Shown piece after piece: positions 15,230-23,621 of a stretch of DNA of 64,000 bases. The stretch comes from CF-46 sp963760735. GTDB lineage: Bacteria > Chloroflexota > Limnocylindria > Limnocylindrales > CSP1-4. The stretch covers positions 62,001 to 126,000 of the forward strand of contig CAVXEB010000001.1 in NCBI GenBank assembly GCA_963760735.1, read 5' to 3'. The notes under the pieces are model-generated. The model was not told the origin of the DNA. It ran no database searches and saw only the letters and a list, made by a program, of their open reading frames with translations. The translations under genes were made by a program, and so were the position numbers. How positions within the stretch are numbered: position 1 is the stretch's first letter; every line of letters starts with the position of its first letter.

Positions 15230-15235
15230 AGTATG
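15230..15235 (-). promoter_or_regulatory. -10 element CATACT of the aminotransferase
   Basis: Six nt before ATG 15223. The same hexamer is used at 38021 for the threonine dehydratase. Confidence 0.5.
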
Positions 15236-15283
15236 CCAGCGCGACCGGCCGCAACGGGCCCGCGGTGCGCGGGCCGCCGGCCG

Positions 15284-15289
15284 TAGGAT
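15284..15289 (+). promoter_or_regulatory. -10 element TAGGAT of the acyl-CoA dehydrogenase
   Basis: Ends 7 nt before ATG 15297, which favours that start over ATG 15288 inside the element. Confidence 0.6.
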
Positions 15290-15296
15290 GTCGGCC

Positions 15297-16505
15297 ATGG
15301 TCGACTTCGCCCTGAGCGACGAGAACCGGCTCGTCCAGGGGGCCGCCCGGGCGTTCGCCGAGGCCGAGATCCTGCCCCACATCCGTGCCTGGGACGAGGC
15401 CGGTGAGGTCCATCGCGAGGTCTTCGCGAAGATGGCCGAGCAGGGCTTCCTCGGTGCCCCGATCCCGGAGCAGTGGGGCGGCGCCGGCATGGACTACCTG
15501 AGCTTCGCGATCCTGTGCGAGGAGCTCGAGCGGGCGGACACCGCATTCCGGGTCGTCCAGAGCGTCCACGTCGGGCTCAACTCGCTGGCGCTCCTCCAGT
15601 GGGCGACCGACGAGCAGAAGACCCGCTGGCTCGTGCCGCAGGCGAGAGGCGAGAAGCTCGCCACCTTCGGGCTGACCGAGCCGGGCGTCGGCACCGACGC
15701 CGCGAACCTCGCCGCGACGGCTCGCCGGGACGGCGACGCCTACCGGCTCAACGGTCAGAAGATCTGGATCAGCCTCGCCGACATCGCCGACCACTTCCTC
15801 GTGTTCGCCTCGACCGACCGGACGAAGGGCTGGCGCGGCGTGACGGCGTTCCTGCTCGAACGGGGGATGGCGGGCCTGTCGACCGGCACGCTCCACGGCA
15901 AGCTCGGGATCCGGGCCGGCAACACGGGGATCATCAACCTCGACGACGTCGCCGTCCCGGCCGAGCATCGGATCGGCGAGGAGGGCGAGGGCTTCCTGAT
16001 CGCGATGAGCGCGATCGACCAGGGCCGCTACACCGTCGCCGCCGGAGCCGTCGGGCTGGCCCAGGCCTGTCTCGACGCGTCCGTCGCGTATGCGACGGAC
16101 CGGACGACGTTCGGCCAGGAGATCGGCCGCCATCAGCTCGTCGCGCAGATGATCGCGAAGATGGCGGCCGGGACGGAGATCGGCCGGCTCCTCGTCTGGC
16201 GCGCCGGCTGGCTGAAGAACCAGGGTCTCCGGAACACCCGCGAGACGTCGCTCGCGAAGTGGCACGCCACCGACCACGCGGTCCAGTCGGCGCTCGACGC
16301 GATCCAGATCCATGGCGCCAACGGCTACTCCAACGAGTTCCCGGTCGAGCGCTACCTGCGGAACGCCAAGGCTGCGGTGATCTACGAGGGAACGAGCCAG
16401 CTCCACACGCTCATCCAGGCCGACTACGCCCTCGGCTATCGCGTGGACCGGCCGCTCCGCTGCGAGCCGCTGCCGGCCCAGGGCTGGGACCGCCCGGCCC
16501 ACTGA
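15297..16505 (+). CDS. Acyl-CoA dehydrogenase
   Basis: 402 residues, the normal length for soluble FAD acyl-CoA dehydrogenases. FAD/substrate signature LTEPGVGTDAANLAATA and KIWISLADIADHFLVFA; catalytic base Glu at about residue 364 in VIYEGTSQLH, the medium/short-chain position. It feeds electrons to ETF. Closest in feel to glutaryl- or butyryl-type enzymes (HGANGYSNEFPVERYLRNAK), but chain specificity is not readable. Own leaderless promoter; divergent from the aminotransferase, so a shared amino-acid degradation route is possible. Confidence 0.92.
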   Translation: MVDFALSDENRLVQGAARAFAEAEILPHIRAWDEAGEVHREVFAKMAEQGFLGAPIPEQWGGAGMDYLSFAILCEELERADTAFRVVQSVHVGLNSLALLQWATDEQKTRWLVPQARGEKLATFGLTEPGVGTDAANLAATARRDGDAYRLNGQKIWISLADIADHFLVFASTDRTKGWRGVTAFLLERGMAGLSTGTLHGKLGIRAGNTGIINLDDVAVPAEHRIGEEGEGFLIAMSAIDQGRYTVAAGAVGLAQACLDASVAYATDRTTFGQEIGRHQLVAQMIAKMAAGTEIGRLLVWRAGWLKNQGLRNTRETSLAKWHATDHAVQSALDAIQIHGANGYSNEFPVERYLRNAKAAVIYEGTSQLHTLIQADYALGYRVDRPLRCEPLPAQGWDRPAH

Positions 16506-16538
16506 CGCGGGAGCGCGCCCGGCGGCACGGGGTCCGTG

Positions 16539-16639
16539 GACCCGTGCGGGCCGAGAGCGCGCCCGACGGCACCGAGCCGGGACCCGTGCGGGCCGAGAGC
16601 GCGCCCGACGGCACCGAGCCGGGACCCGTGCGGGCCGAT
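16539..16639. repeat. 42-bp tandem repeat, 2.4 copies
   Basis: Unit 16539-16580 is repeated exactly at 16581-16622 and partly at 16623-16639. A degenerate copy precedes it (16504-16538). It lies between the stop of the acyl-CoA dehydrogenase and the promoter of the GMC gene and does not look coding. Confidence 0.85.
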
Positions 16640-16683
16640 CGACTCCGGGACGACTGACCCATTTCGGGCGCTCGCGCCTGTGT

Positions 16684-16689
16684 CACGAT
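16684..16689 (+). promoter_or_regulatory. -10 element CACGAT of the GMC oxidoreductase
   Basis: Seven nt before ATG 16697; no Shine-Dalgarno sequence. Confidence 0.5.
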
Positions 16690-16696
16690 CCGAGCG

Positions 16697-18778
16697 ATGG
16701 CCACCGATCCCGCGACCCCTCGACCCGCCGCCCCGACGCCGGCGCCGGGCTGGTCGCCGGCGGAGATCGCAACGCTCGCCCAGCTCGCCGAGACGTTCGT
16801 CCGCGGTGGCTCCGGCCGTCGCGCCGCGCTCGCGTCCGATGCCCTCGCGCGCGCTGCCGACCCCGCCCAGGTCCGCCAGCTGAAGCTCGTCCTGCGCCTT
16901 GTGCAGACGCGGTTCGTCAACCTCCTGATCGCCCGCCGCGCCACCGCCTTCCGCGACCTGTCGCCGTCGGATCGCGAGCGCTACCTCCTGGGCTGGGCGC
17001 ACTCGCGGCTCGCCCTGCGCCGCTCGGCCTTCCAGGCCTTCGCAGGCCTCCTGACGTTCCTGGCCTACGCCGACCCCGGGTCGCGCGAGAGCCCGAACCC
17101 GCTCCACGCCGCGATCGGCTACAAGCCGGAGCGACCGCCGGTGACGACCGGTGTGACGAGCGTCCGGCCGTTCGCGCTCGACGGCGGCGAAGGCCCGGTC
17201 ACGCTCGATGCGGACGTCGTCGTCGTCGGGTCCGGGGCCGGGGGCGGCGTCGTCGCCGCCGAGCTGTCGCGGGCGGGCCGATCGGTGGTCGTCGTCGAGG
17301 CCGGGCCGTTCGTCGACGAGACGACGCTGCCGCCCGACGAGCTCGACGCGTTCGGGCGCCTGTACCTGAACCACGGCCTGCTGACGACCTGGGATGGGTC
17401 GATCACGATGCTGTCGGGCACGGCCGTCGGCGGCGGCACGCTCGTGAACTGGATGACAAGCATCCCCGCGCCGGACGACGTCCGCGCCGAGTGGGCGCGC
17501 CGCCACGGGATCGACGGCGTCGACGGCGCGGAGTTCGAGGCGGATGCCGCGGCGATCGAGACCGAGCTCGGCGTCAGCGTCGCCACGGTCATCCCGCCGA
17601 AGGACCAGGTGATCCTCCGAGGAGCCGCACTGCTCGGCTGGGAGGCAGCCCAGACGCGTCGCAACGCCACCGACTGCGCCGATTGCGGGAGCTGCCCGTT
17701 CGGCTGCCCGCGCGGCGCCAAGCAATCGGGCATCCGGGTCCACCTTGCCGCCGCCCACGCGGCGGGAGCCCGGATCGTCGAGCGGGCCCGCGTGACGCGC
17801 GTCCTGCTCGAGGGCGGCCGGGCGGCCGGGATCGAGGCGAACGTGCTCCGGATGGACCCGGCGACCGGCGAACCGCTCGCGGGCACGACCGGGGATCCGC
17901 TCCAGCCGTCGACGCGGCGGCTCACCGTCCGGGCGCCGCAGGTCGTCCTGGCCGCCGGGGCGCTCCGGACGCCGGCGGTGCTGCTCGAGTCGGGCCTGGA
18001 TCACGGCGGCATCGGCCGCCATCTCCGGCTCCACCCCGTGCCGGTCGTCGCCGGCGTGTTCGACGAGCCGATCGACATGTGGCGCGGGACGATGCAGGCC
18101 GCCCGGTCGCTCCAGTTCGGGGCGCCGACGGCGGGTCGGAACGCCTACGCGATCGAGTCCGCGCCCGGCCACCCGGGACTGATCGCGCTGGCCCTTCCGT
18201 GGGAGGGGACGGATGCCCACGCCGACCTGCTCGGCGACATCCGCCACGTCGCACCGCTGATCGCGGTCACCCGCGACGGTGGCGAGGGTCGGGTCCGCCC
18301 GACGAAGGCCGGCCGAATCCGCGTCGATTACGGCCTGGACGCGACCGGGGTCGCGACGCTCCGCCACGCGCTCGTGTCGATGGCCGAGATGGCCCGTGCG
18401 GCCGGCGCCCGCCGGATCGTGGCCCTCGGCTCGCCCCCGCTCTGGCACGGCACCCAGGGGTTCCGGCACGGCCAGGAGGAGCGCTCGTTCGTCGTGTTCC
18501 AGGACGCGTTGCGGACCTTCGACTTCGCACCGAACCGGGGCAAGGTCTTCTCGGCCCACCAGATGGGCAGCGTCCGGATGGGCGGCGACGTCGGCGAGCC
18601 GTGCGACCCGAGGGGACGGGTGCGGGCCGCGGGCGGGGCGGTCGTCCCGGGCCTGTACGTCGCGGACGGCTCGCTCTTCCCGACGGGGATCGGGGTCAAT
18701 CCGATGATCACGATCATGGCCATGGCTCGGCGGGTCGCCCGCACGGTCGCCGCCGAGGGTTCGAGCCGGGCGTCGTAG
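16697..18778 (+). CDS. GMC-family FAD oxidoreductase (long-chain alcohol oxidase-like)
   Basis: 693 residues. A helical N-terminal region (about 1-165) precedes the FAD Rossmann motif VVVGSGAGGGVVAAELSRAG and the adenine-binding VVVEAG. ADCGSCPFGCPRGAKQS is the cysteine-rich insert found in long-chain fatty alcohol oxidases and related GMC proteins. The catalytic histidine lies in SAHQMGSVRMG, and the C-terminal GMC box is TGIGVNPMITIMAMARRVA. It likely oxidises a hydrophobic alcohol or sterol to aldehyde or ketone with O2 or a membrane acceptor. No signal peptide is visible. Confidence 0.88.
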   Translation: MATDPATPRPAAPTPAPGWSPAEIATLAQLAETFVRGGSGRRAALASDALARAADPAQVRQLKLVLRLVQTRFVNLLIARRATAFRDLSPSDRERYLLGWAHSRLALRRSAFQAFAGLLTFLAYADPGSRESPNPLHAAIGYKPERPPVTTGVTSVRPFALDGGEGPVTLDADVVVVGSGAGGGVVAAELSRAGRSVVVVEAGPFVDETTLPPDELDAFGRLYLNHGLLTTWDGSITMLSGTAVGGGTLVNWMTSIPAPDDVRAEWARRHGIDGVDGAEFEADAAAIETELGVSVATVIPPKDQVILRGAALLGWEAAQTRRNATDCADCGSCPFGCPRGAKQSGIRVHLAAAHAAGARIVERARVTRVLLEGGRAAGIEANVLRMDPATGEPLAGTTGDPLQPSTRRLTVRAPQVVLAAGALRTPAVLLESGLDHGGIGRHLRLHPVPVVAGVFDEPIDMWRGTMQAARSLQFGAPTAGRNAYAIESAPGHPGLIALALPWEGTDAHADLLGDIRHVAPLIAVTRDGGEGRVRPTKAGRIRVDYGLDATGVATLRHALVSMAEMARAAGARRIVALGSPPLWHGTQGFRHGQEERSFVVFQDALRTFDFAPNRGKVFSAHQMGSVRMGGDVGEPCDPRGRVRAAGGAVVPGLYVADGSLFPTGIGVNPMITIMAMARRVARTVAAEGSSRAS

Positions 18779-18781
18779 CGG

Positions 18782-19816
18782 TCAGGCCGCGGCGGGCTCG
18801 TCCGTTCGATTGGCCGACCGGACCGGCTGCCCGGCCGCCTGGGATCGATCCACTGCGGGCGCCATCCGGCTCCGGGCGAGGATGATCAGGGCCACGCCAA
18901 CCACGATCACTCCGCCCGCGACCAGCTGGATCGCCGTGATCGGCTCGTCGAGGATCAGCGAGCCCAGGAACACGGCGATCACCGGGTTCACGAAGGCGTA
19001 GGTGGCGATGAGCGGTAGCGGCGCGTGGCGGAGCACCCACGCGTAGGCCGTGAACGCAACGAGGCTTCCGACGATCGTGAGGTAGACGAATGCGATCGCG
19101 GAGGCCTGGCTGACGGCGGCCGGATCGAACGTCGCCACCTCGCCCGTGACGAACGACACGGCCGCCAGGACGAGGCCGCCCGAGAGCATCTGCATCCCGG
19201 TCGTGACGAACGGGTCCCTCGGCAGGTCGGCGCGGTGGGCGGCGAACAGCGAGCCGGCGGCCCAGGCCATCGGCGAGACGATCAGGGCCGCGACCCCGGC
19301 CGGGTCGAGCGATCGATCGATGGCAACGCCCGTGCCGACGAGCAGGACCACGCCGAGCATTCCCGTGACGATCCCGACGACCGCGATCCGGGGCAGGCGT
19401 TCGCCGTAGAAGAGGCGGCCGAAGACCGCGACCCAGACCGGCATCATCGCGATCAGGACGCCGGCAATGCCGGACGGAACGGTCTGCTCGCCCCAGGCGA
19501 CGGCGCCCATGCCGCCGCCCATCAGCAGCGTCCCGACGATCAGCGCGTCACGCCACTGGCGCCGCGTCGGCAGGGGCAGAGAACCGCGCCGGACGATCGA
19601 AACGGCCACCAGCATGATCGTCCCGGCCAGGACGAAGCGGCTGGCCGCCAGGACGAACGGCGGGATGGTCTCGACTGCGACGCGGATCCCGAGGTAGGTC
19701 GAGCCCCAGACGACGTACAGGATGACGATCGCCGTCCAGACCGCGATCGATGGCGCGGTAAAGGGGCTCGCGGCGTGGCGCTCGGTCGTGCCCGGGTCCG
19801 CGGCGGCCATTGGCAT
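18782..19816 (-). CDS. EamA/DMT-family transporter
   Basis: 344 residues from ATG 19816 (TTG 19831 and GTG 19852 are in-frame alternatives). Ten membrane segments in two EamA repeats: the first opens with AIVILYVVWGSTYLGIRVAV and the second around VAALIVSPMAWAAGSLFAA. The family exports amino acids or metabolites. TACACT at 19846-19841 is a likely -10; with ATG 19816 the leader would be about 20 nt. It lies 80 nt after the Ada-like gene on the same strand and converges with the GMC gene, 3 nt apart. Confidence 0.88.
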   Translation of the reverse strand: MPMAAADPGTTERHAASPFTAPSIAVWTAIVILYVVWGSTYLGIRVAVETIPPFVLAASRFVLAGTIMLVAVSIVRRGSLPLPTRRQWRDALIVGTLLMGGGMGAVAWGEQTVPSGIAGVLIAMMPVWVAVFGRLFYGERLPRIAVVGIVTGMLGVVLLVGTGVAIDRSLDPAGVAALIVSPMAWAAGSLFAAHRADLPRDPFVTTGMQMLSGGLVLAAVSFVTGEVATFDPAAVSQASAIAFVYLTIVGSLVAFTAYAWVLRHAPLPLIATYAFVNPVIAVFLGSLILDEPITAIQLVAGGVIVVGVALIILARSRMAPAVDRSQAAGQPVRSANRTDEPAAA

Positions 19817-19898
19817 AGTCGGCTGGTCCAAAGTGTCCGCAGTGTACGACACCGGACCGTGGATGCGTGCGCGACGTCCAGCTGATCCGGCAGGCGGA

Positions 19899-20699
19899 TC
19901 AGGCGACGGCGGTCAGACCCGTGGGCCTGCAGTGCTTGCACGGGCGATAGCCGGCCGCGTCCGCGTCCCGGGCCGACCCGAAGTGCACGAGGTGCCGCTC
20001 CGTGACCCGCCGCGCGTCGCGGCAGGTCGGCAGGCAGTAGATGTGCGTCGTGTCCGAGCCGTAGTAGCGGATCCCGGCCCGGGCCAGGGATTCCAGCTCC
20101 TTCGGATCGGCACCCTCTCCGGCGAGGATCGTCCGCTTGTTGTGCGGGCCGCCGAGCGAGTACTGGCCGATCGTGCCATCGCTTCGGACCACGCGGTGGC
20201 ACGGCACGATCAGCGGCACGGGGTTGTGGCCGAGCGCCGTCCCGACCGCCCGGACCGCTTTCGGTCGGCCGATCTCGGCCGCGATCCAGCCGTACGGCCG
20301 GACCTCGCCCCGCGGGATCTCGAGGGCCTTCATCCAGACTGCCCGCTCGAACTCGGTGGAGCCGCGCAGGTCGAGATCGATCCGGTTGTGGCGATCCCCG
20401 GCCAGTCGGCGGTCGATCTTCCGGGCGAGCTCGGCCGGGAGGGCGTCGCGATGTCGTGCCACCCGACCCGTCCGTGCCCGGAAGCGGGCCTCGAACGCCT
20501 CGTCGTTCGCGGCCTCCTCGACCGCGGACACACCGCGTGCGTTCCAGGCGACCCGCAGCGGGCCGACGGGCGAGCCCATGAGGGCATAGTCGTCGGCGAG
20601 CCCGACCGCGACCAGCGTCGAGTGGGCGAGGTCCGACGGGGCGGGTTCGCGGAGGCCGGCCAGGGCCGCCTCGGCGATGGGTTCGAACGGGGTGGTCAT
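19899..20699 (-). CDS. O6-alkylguanine-DNA alkyltransferase with C-terminal Ada zinc domain
   Basis: 266 residues with an unusual order. Residues 35-195 are an Ogt-type alkyltransferase: FERAVWMKALEIPRGEV (HTH), then VPCHRVV with acceptor Cys167. Residues 210-260 are an Ada metal-binding domain: YCLPTC (Cys222, Cys226) and PCKHC (Cys254, Cys257), a four-Cys zinc site whose first Cys in Ada takes methyl groups from phosphotriesters. In E. coli Ada the zinc domain is N-terminal and is followed by an AraC-type HTH; that HTH is missing here. Its ATG overlaps the stop of the ECF sigma gene (ATGA), so the two are co-translated. Confidence 0.9.
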   Translation of the reverse strand: MTTPFEPIAEAALAGLREPAPSDLAHSTLVAVGLADDYALMGSPVGPLRVAWNARGVSAVEEAANDEAFEARFRARTGRVARHRDALPAELARKIDRRLAGDRHNRIDLDLRGSTEFERAVWMKALEIPRGEVRPYGWIAAEIGRPKAVRAVGTALGHNPVPLIVPCHRVVRSDGTIGQYSLGGPHNKRTILAGEGADPKELESLARAGIRYYGSDTTHIYCLPTCRDARRVTERHLVHFGSARDADAAGYRPCKHCRPTGLTAVA

Positions 20700-21271
20700 G
20701 CTGGGATCTCCTCGCGCTCTCGTCGCTCCGTGGCGAGGAGCGCCGTGCGCAATGCGGCGAGGCCGCGGTGAACGTGGGCCTTGACGGTTCCCTCCGGCCG
20801 GCCGGTGACCTCGGCGATCTCGGCATACGACAGGCCGTCGACATGGCGGAGGACGACGGCGGTCCGCTGAGCCGGGCTGAGGCCGGCCAGCAGGCGCGCC
20901 CAGGTCTCGCGCTGGTCGCGTCGGGTGAGCGGGTCGTCGGTCGGCTCGGCGCCGGGCTCGAAGGTCAGCTCGGTCGTCGGAACCCGCCGGACGCGGGCCC
21001 GGTTGCGGCCGGCGTTCAGGAGGATGGTCGTCAGCCAGCCACGCAGGCGGAGCTCGCGGATCCGCTCCGGTGGGTAGCCGGCGAGCGCGCGGTAGGCCCG
21101 CACGAAGCAGTCCTGGACCAGGTCCTCGGCCTCCTGGCGGTCGCCACCGGTGCGCCAGGCGATCGTGAAGAGCCGGTCCTGGTGGGCGCGGACGAGGGCT
21201 TCGAACGAGCCGTCGAGGTCGCTCGCCAGGCGCGCGGTCAGGCCGCCGTCAGCGGCCGCGTGTTCGTCCAT
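20696..21271 (-). CDS. ECF RNA polymerase sigma factor
   Basis: 191 residues from ATG 21271. Region 2: LVRAHQDRLFTIAWRTGG, with EAEDLVQDCFVRAYRAL. Region 4: LSPAQRTAVVLRHVDGLSYAEI, then RPEGTVKAHVHRGLAAL. No anti-sigma gene adjoins; instead the stop codon overlaps the start of the Ada/Ogt-like gene by four bases. That coupling suggests an alkylation-responsive sigma factor with the DNA-repair protein as target or sensor. Divergent from a small membrane protein across a 251-nt control region with repeats. Confidence 0.9.
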   Translation of the reverse strand: MDEHAAADGGLTARLASDLDGSFEALVRAHQDRLFTIAWRTGGDRQEAEDLVQDCFVRAYRALAGYPPERIRELRLRGWLTTILLNAGRNRARVRRVPTTELTFEPGAEPTDDPLTRRDQRETWARLLAGLSPAQRTAVVLRHVDGLSYAEIAEVTGRPEGTVKAHVHRGLAALRTALLATERREREEIPA

Positions 21272-21352
21272 CACACCGATTGAAACACCGGACCGACTGC
21301 CCTGGTTGCGTCGTCGGCGACCGGCGGCTCGTGTTTCCGCTCGATCTGAGCG

Positions 21353-21395
21353 ATAAGGCTGGCCGGGCCGAGGGCGTCGAACAATAAGGCAGGCC
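21353..21395. repeat. Direct repeat ATAAGGCNGGCC, 31 bp apart
   Basis: ATAAGGCTGGCC at 21353-21364 and ATAAGGCAGGCC at 21384-21395, three helical turns apart, in the divergent promoter region of the sigma factor. Possible sigma- or regulator-recognition sites. Confidence 0.5.
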
Positions 21396-21479
21396 ACGCG
21401 ATCGGAGTACGGCAGCGGCCCGATGGCGCCACCGCGCCGCCGACCGAGGATGCGGACATCGAACAGCCCGGATCGCAAC

Positions 21480-21494
21480 GACCGATGATCGGTC
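21480..21494. promoter_or_regulatory. Perfect palindrome GACCGAT-G-ATCGGTC
   Basis: 15 bp, 28 nt upstream of ATG 21523 and just before its GGAGGG ribosome site; a likely operator. Confidence 0.5.
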
Positions 21495-21522
21495 GGCGGG
21501 ACGGGACGGAGGGTGACACACA

Positions 21523-21879
21523 ATGTCCGCTTCCACTCGCACGGTCCAGACCCCGATCGGTGCCGGATCGATCCTCCTGACCGTCGTCGGGGCCGCGATC
21601 CTCGTGGCTGCCCTGGCGGTCGGCTGGGCCCTGATCAGCAAGCCCGCGGCCACGGCGTCGGCCGCGAAGCCGCTCGCTGCGCCGGCCCTCCTCGACCGCG
21701 GTGGTCGTGAGCTCGGCGTCCAGGCCAGCCCGAACTCGATCCTCGACCGCGGTGGTCGGGCGTTCGTGGTCCGGTCGGGCCCGGTCTCGGTCCCGTATCA
21801 CGGCGGAGCCCCCGGGGCCTTCCATCAGGCCGCCTCGCAGGACAAGCCCGCTCACAATGCAGGGCTCCGCGCCCAGTAG
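21523..21879 (+). CDS. Small single-pass membrane protein with LDRGGR repeats
   Basis: 118 residues from ATG 21523 with GGAGGG about 10 nt upstream. One membrane segment (about 15-38, ILLTVVGAAILVAALAVGWAL) with the C-terminus outside. The tail has two copies of a LLDRGGRxxxV motif (near residues 56 and 73) and is otherwise low in complexity. No family recognised. It is divergent from the ECF sigma gene, so it may be part of the same response. Confidence 0.65.
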   Translation: MSASTRTVQTPIGAGSILLTVVGAAILVAALAVGWALISKPAATASAAKPLAAPALLDRGGRELGVQASPNSILDRGGRAFVVRSGPVSVPYHGGAPGAFHQAASQDKPAHNAGLRAQ

Positions 21880-21932
21880 GCTTGCCTCTCCCGCGGCCGG
21901 CCTGACCGGAAGCACCGCGGCCCTGACCCAGA

Positions 21933-21965
21933 CGGAACGCCGCCCCTCCTCGGGGCGGCGTTCCG
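21933..21965 (+). terminator. Strong GC hairpin
   Basis: Perfect 14-bp stem (21933-21946 with 21952-21965) and a 5-nt loop, between the small membrane protein and the methyltransferase. Confidence 0.8.
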
Positions 21966-21992
21966 CCGTGTCGGCGGCCGTTGGCCCCATGC

Positions 21993-21998
21993 GACAAT
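21993..21998 (+). promoter_or_regulatory. -10 element GACAAT of the 22006 methyltransferase
   Basis: Seven nt before ATG 22006. Confidence 0.45.
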
Positions 21999-22005
21999 CG
22001 CGGCC

Positions 22006-23019
22006 ATGGGGCGTCGCGATCGGTTCGAGGAGCTGGCGGGCTCGGTCGCCGGCTTCTACCAGAGCTGGGTGATCTACCTCGGGCTCGAGCTCGGCCTGTT
22101 CGAGAGCATCCGCGCCGCGGGTGTCGCGGGGATCGCCCCGGACGCGCTCGCGACTGCGACCGGCTGCCGGCCCGAGCCGGTCAGGACCTGGGTCCGTGCC
22201 GCCCACGCCGCCGACCTCGTCGTGCTCGACGGCGATCGGGCGCGGCTCGAGGACGACGTCGTGTCGGTCCTCCTCGACGACACCCATCCGGAGTACCTCG
22301 GCGGCCAGTTCGTCGTGGCGGTCGTGTCGAGCCTGGACTACGCCGGTCTCGCCGGGTTCTTCCGGACCGGACGGACGATCGACGAGCGGCCGCCGCGGTT
22401 CCACCGCGCGATCGAGTCGGTCACCGTCCAGGACATCGCGGTCTTCTTCCAGGAGGGACTCGCGGAGCTGCCCGAGCTCGTCGCGACGCTCAGCCGCGGG
22501 GCGCGCGTCCTCGACGTCGCGTGTGGCGGCGGCAAGTGGCTGATCGCGATCGCCCGGCGGTTCGCCGCCACGGAGCTAGTCGGCGTCGAGTACGAGCCGG
22601 ACTCGGTCGCCCGGGCCATGCGGCACGTCAGCGAGGCCGGCCTCGGCCAGCGGATCCGGATCGAGCCACGAACGATCCCCGACATGCCGTTCCGCGAGCA
22701 GTTCGAGCTCGTCTACCTCCAGGACGCCCTGCACGAGCTGCCCGACCCGGTCGGATCACTTCGCGCCTCGTGGGCGGCGGTGGCCCCCGCCGGCAAGCTG
22801 ATCGTGATGGAGTGGTGCCTTCCGGACGACGCGGACGCGGGCCAGACCCTCCACGACCAGCTGTTGTGGGGCATCCAGATCGACGAGCTCTACCAGGGCA
22901 CCCGGATGGAGACGCACGCGGGCTTCATCGAGCTGTACCGGTCGGCCGGCGTTCCGACGCCGACCGTGATCGACCTGCTGTCGGGCGCGACCCTCTTCGT
23001 GGTGGGCCGGCCCGGCTGA
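22006..23019 (+). CDS. SAM-dependent methyltransferase with winged-helix dimerisation domain
   Basis: 337 residues. The N-terminal 1-105 resembles the dimerisation winged helix of O-methyltransferases and demethylmenaquinone-type enzymes (WVIYLGLELGLFESIRAAG, ATATGCRPEPVRTWVRAAH). The Rossmann fold starts at about 160 with motif I RVLDVACGGGKW, acidic LVGVEYEPDS and motif IV YLQDALHELPDP. Small-molecule O-methyltransferase is the best guess. Leaderless start. Confidence 0.85.
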   Translation: MGRRDRFEELAGSVAGFYQSWVIYLGLELGLFESIRAAGVAGIAPDALATATGCRPEPVRTWVRAAHAADLVVLDGDRARLEDDVVSVLLDDTHPEYLGGQFVVAVVSSLDYAGLAGFFRTGRTIDERPPRFHRAIESVTVQDIAVFFQEGLAELPELVATLSRGARVLDVACGGGKWLIAIARRFAATELVGVEYEPDSVARAMRHVSEAGLGQRIRIEPRTIPDMPFREQFELVYLQDALHELPDPVGSLRASWAAVAPAGKLIVMEWCLPDDADAGQTLHDQLLWGIQIDELYQGTRMETHAGFIELYRSAGVPTPTVIDLLSGATLFVVGRPG

Positions 23020-23082
23020 TCCGCCGTCCGCGGCCGGAGCCGGTCCTCGTGAGGCGCTGGTGGCGCGCCCGCGGACAGCGGC

Positions 23083-23514
23083 CTACTGGACGATGACGGT
23101 CTGGTCCTTCATCTGGCCCGGATGGACGGAGCAGTGGTAGGTGTAGGTGCCGGGCGCGGTGAACACGAGGGCGGCCGTCGCGCCGCCGTCGATCGGCTTG
23201 GTGTCGCACGCGCCGCCGTCCATCGTCGCGCTGTGCGGCGTGCTGCCGTCCTGGTTCGACCAGGCGACGACGTCGCCGACCTTGGCGTTGACCGGCTGCA
23301 GCGAGTACTTGAAGTCCTTGATCGTCACCGTGGTCGCTGCCGTCGCACCGGCCGGGGCGGCTGCGCAGGCGAGTGCGGCCCCGCCGCCGGCGGGCGCGGA
23401 CGCCGCGGTCGAGGCGGCGGCGGTCGAGGCGGCCGGAGCCGAGGAGGCTCCGCTCGAGCACGCGGCGAGCAGCAGGGCCGTCGCGAGCACGGGCAGGAAC
23501 GTGAGTCGTCGCAT
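23083..23514 (-). CDS. Cupredoxin (plastocyanin-like) lipoprotein
   Basis: 143 residues from ATG 23514 with GGAGG eight bases upstream. Signal peptide with lipobox LLAAC (Cys at about 19), an Ala/Ser linker, then a blue-copper domain. Type 1 copper ligands: His in STPHSATM, and Cys-His-Met in YHCSVHPGQM. It should carry electrons at the outer face of the membrane. It has a loop with CDTK that may form a disulfide with the upstream ACAAAP cysteine. Confidence 0.9.
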   Translation of the reverse strand: MRRLTFLPVLATALLLAACSSGASSAPAASTAAASTAASAPAGGGAALACAAAPAGATAATTVTIKDFKYSLQPVNAKVGDVVAWSNQDGSTPHSATMDGGACDTKPIDGGATAALVFTAPGTYTYHCSVHPGQMKDQTVIVQ

Positions 23515-23609
23515 GTCGGGATCCTCCGGAAGAGGGGACCGGCGGGGAAGTGCCGATCGGGCAGGTGTCGAATCGTACGCCTCGGTCCGTGGGACCGGTT
23601 TCGCGCGGG

Positions 23610-23615
23610 TATCGT
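23610..23615 (+). promoter_or_regulatory. -10 element TATCGT, leaderless
   Basis: Six nt before ATG 23622. Confidence 0.55.
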
Positions 23616-23621
23616 TCGCCC

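Noticed and set aside
16539..16639. CRISPR array
   Set aside because: The copies are directly tandem without spacers.
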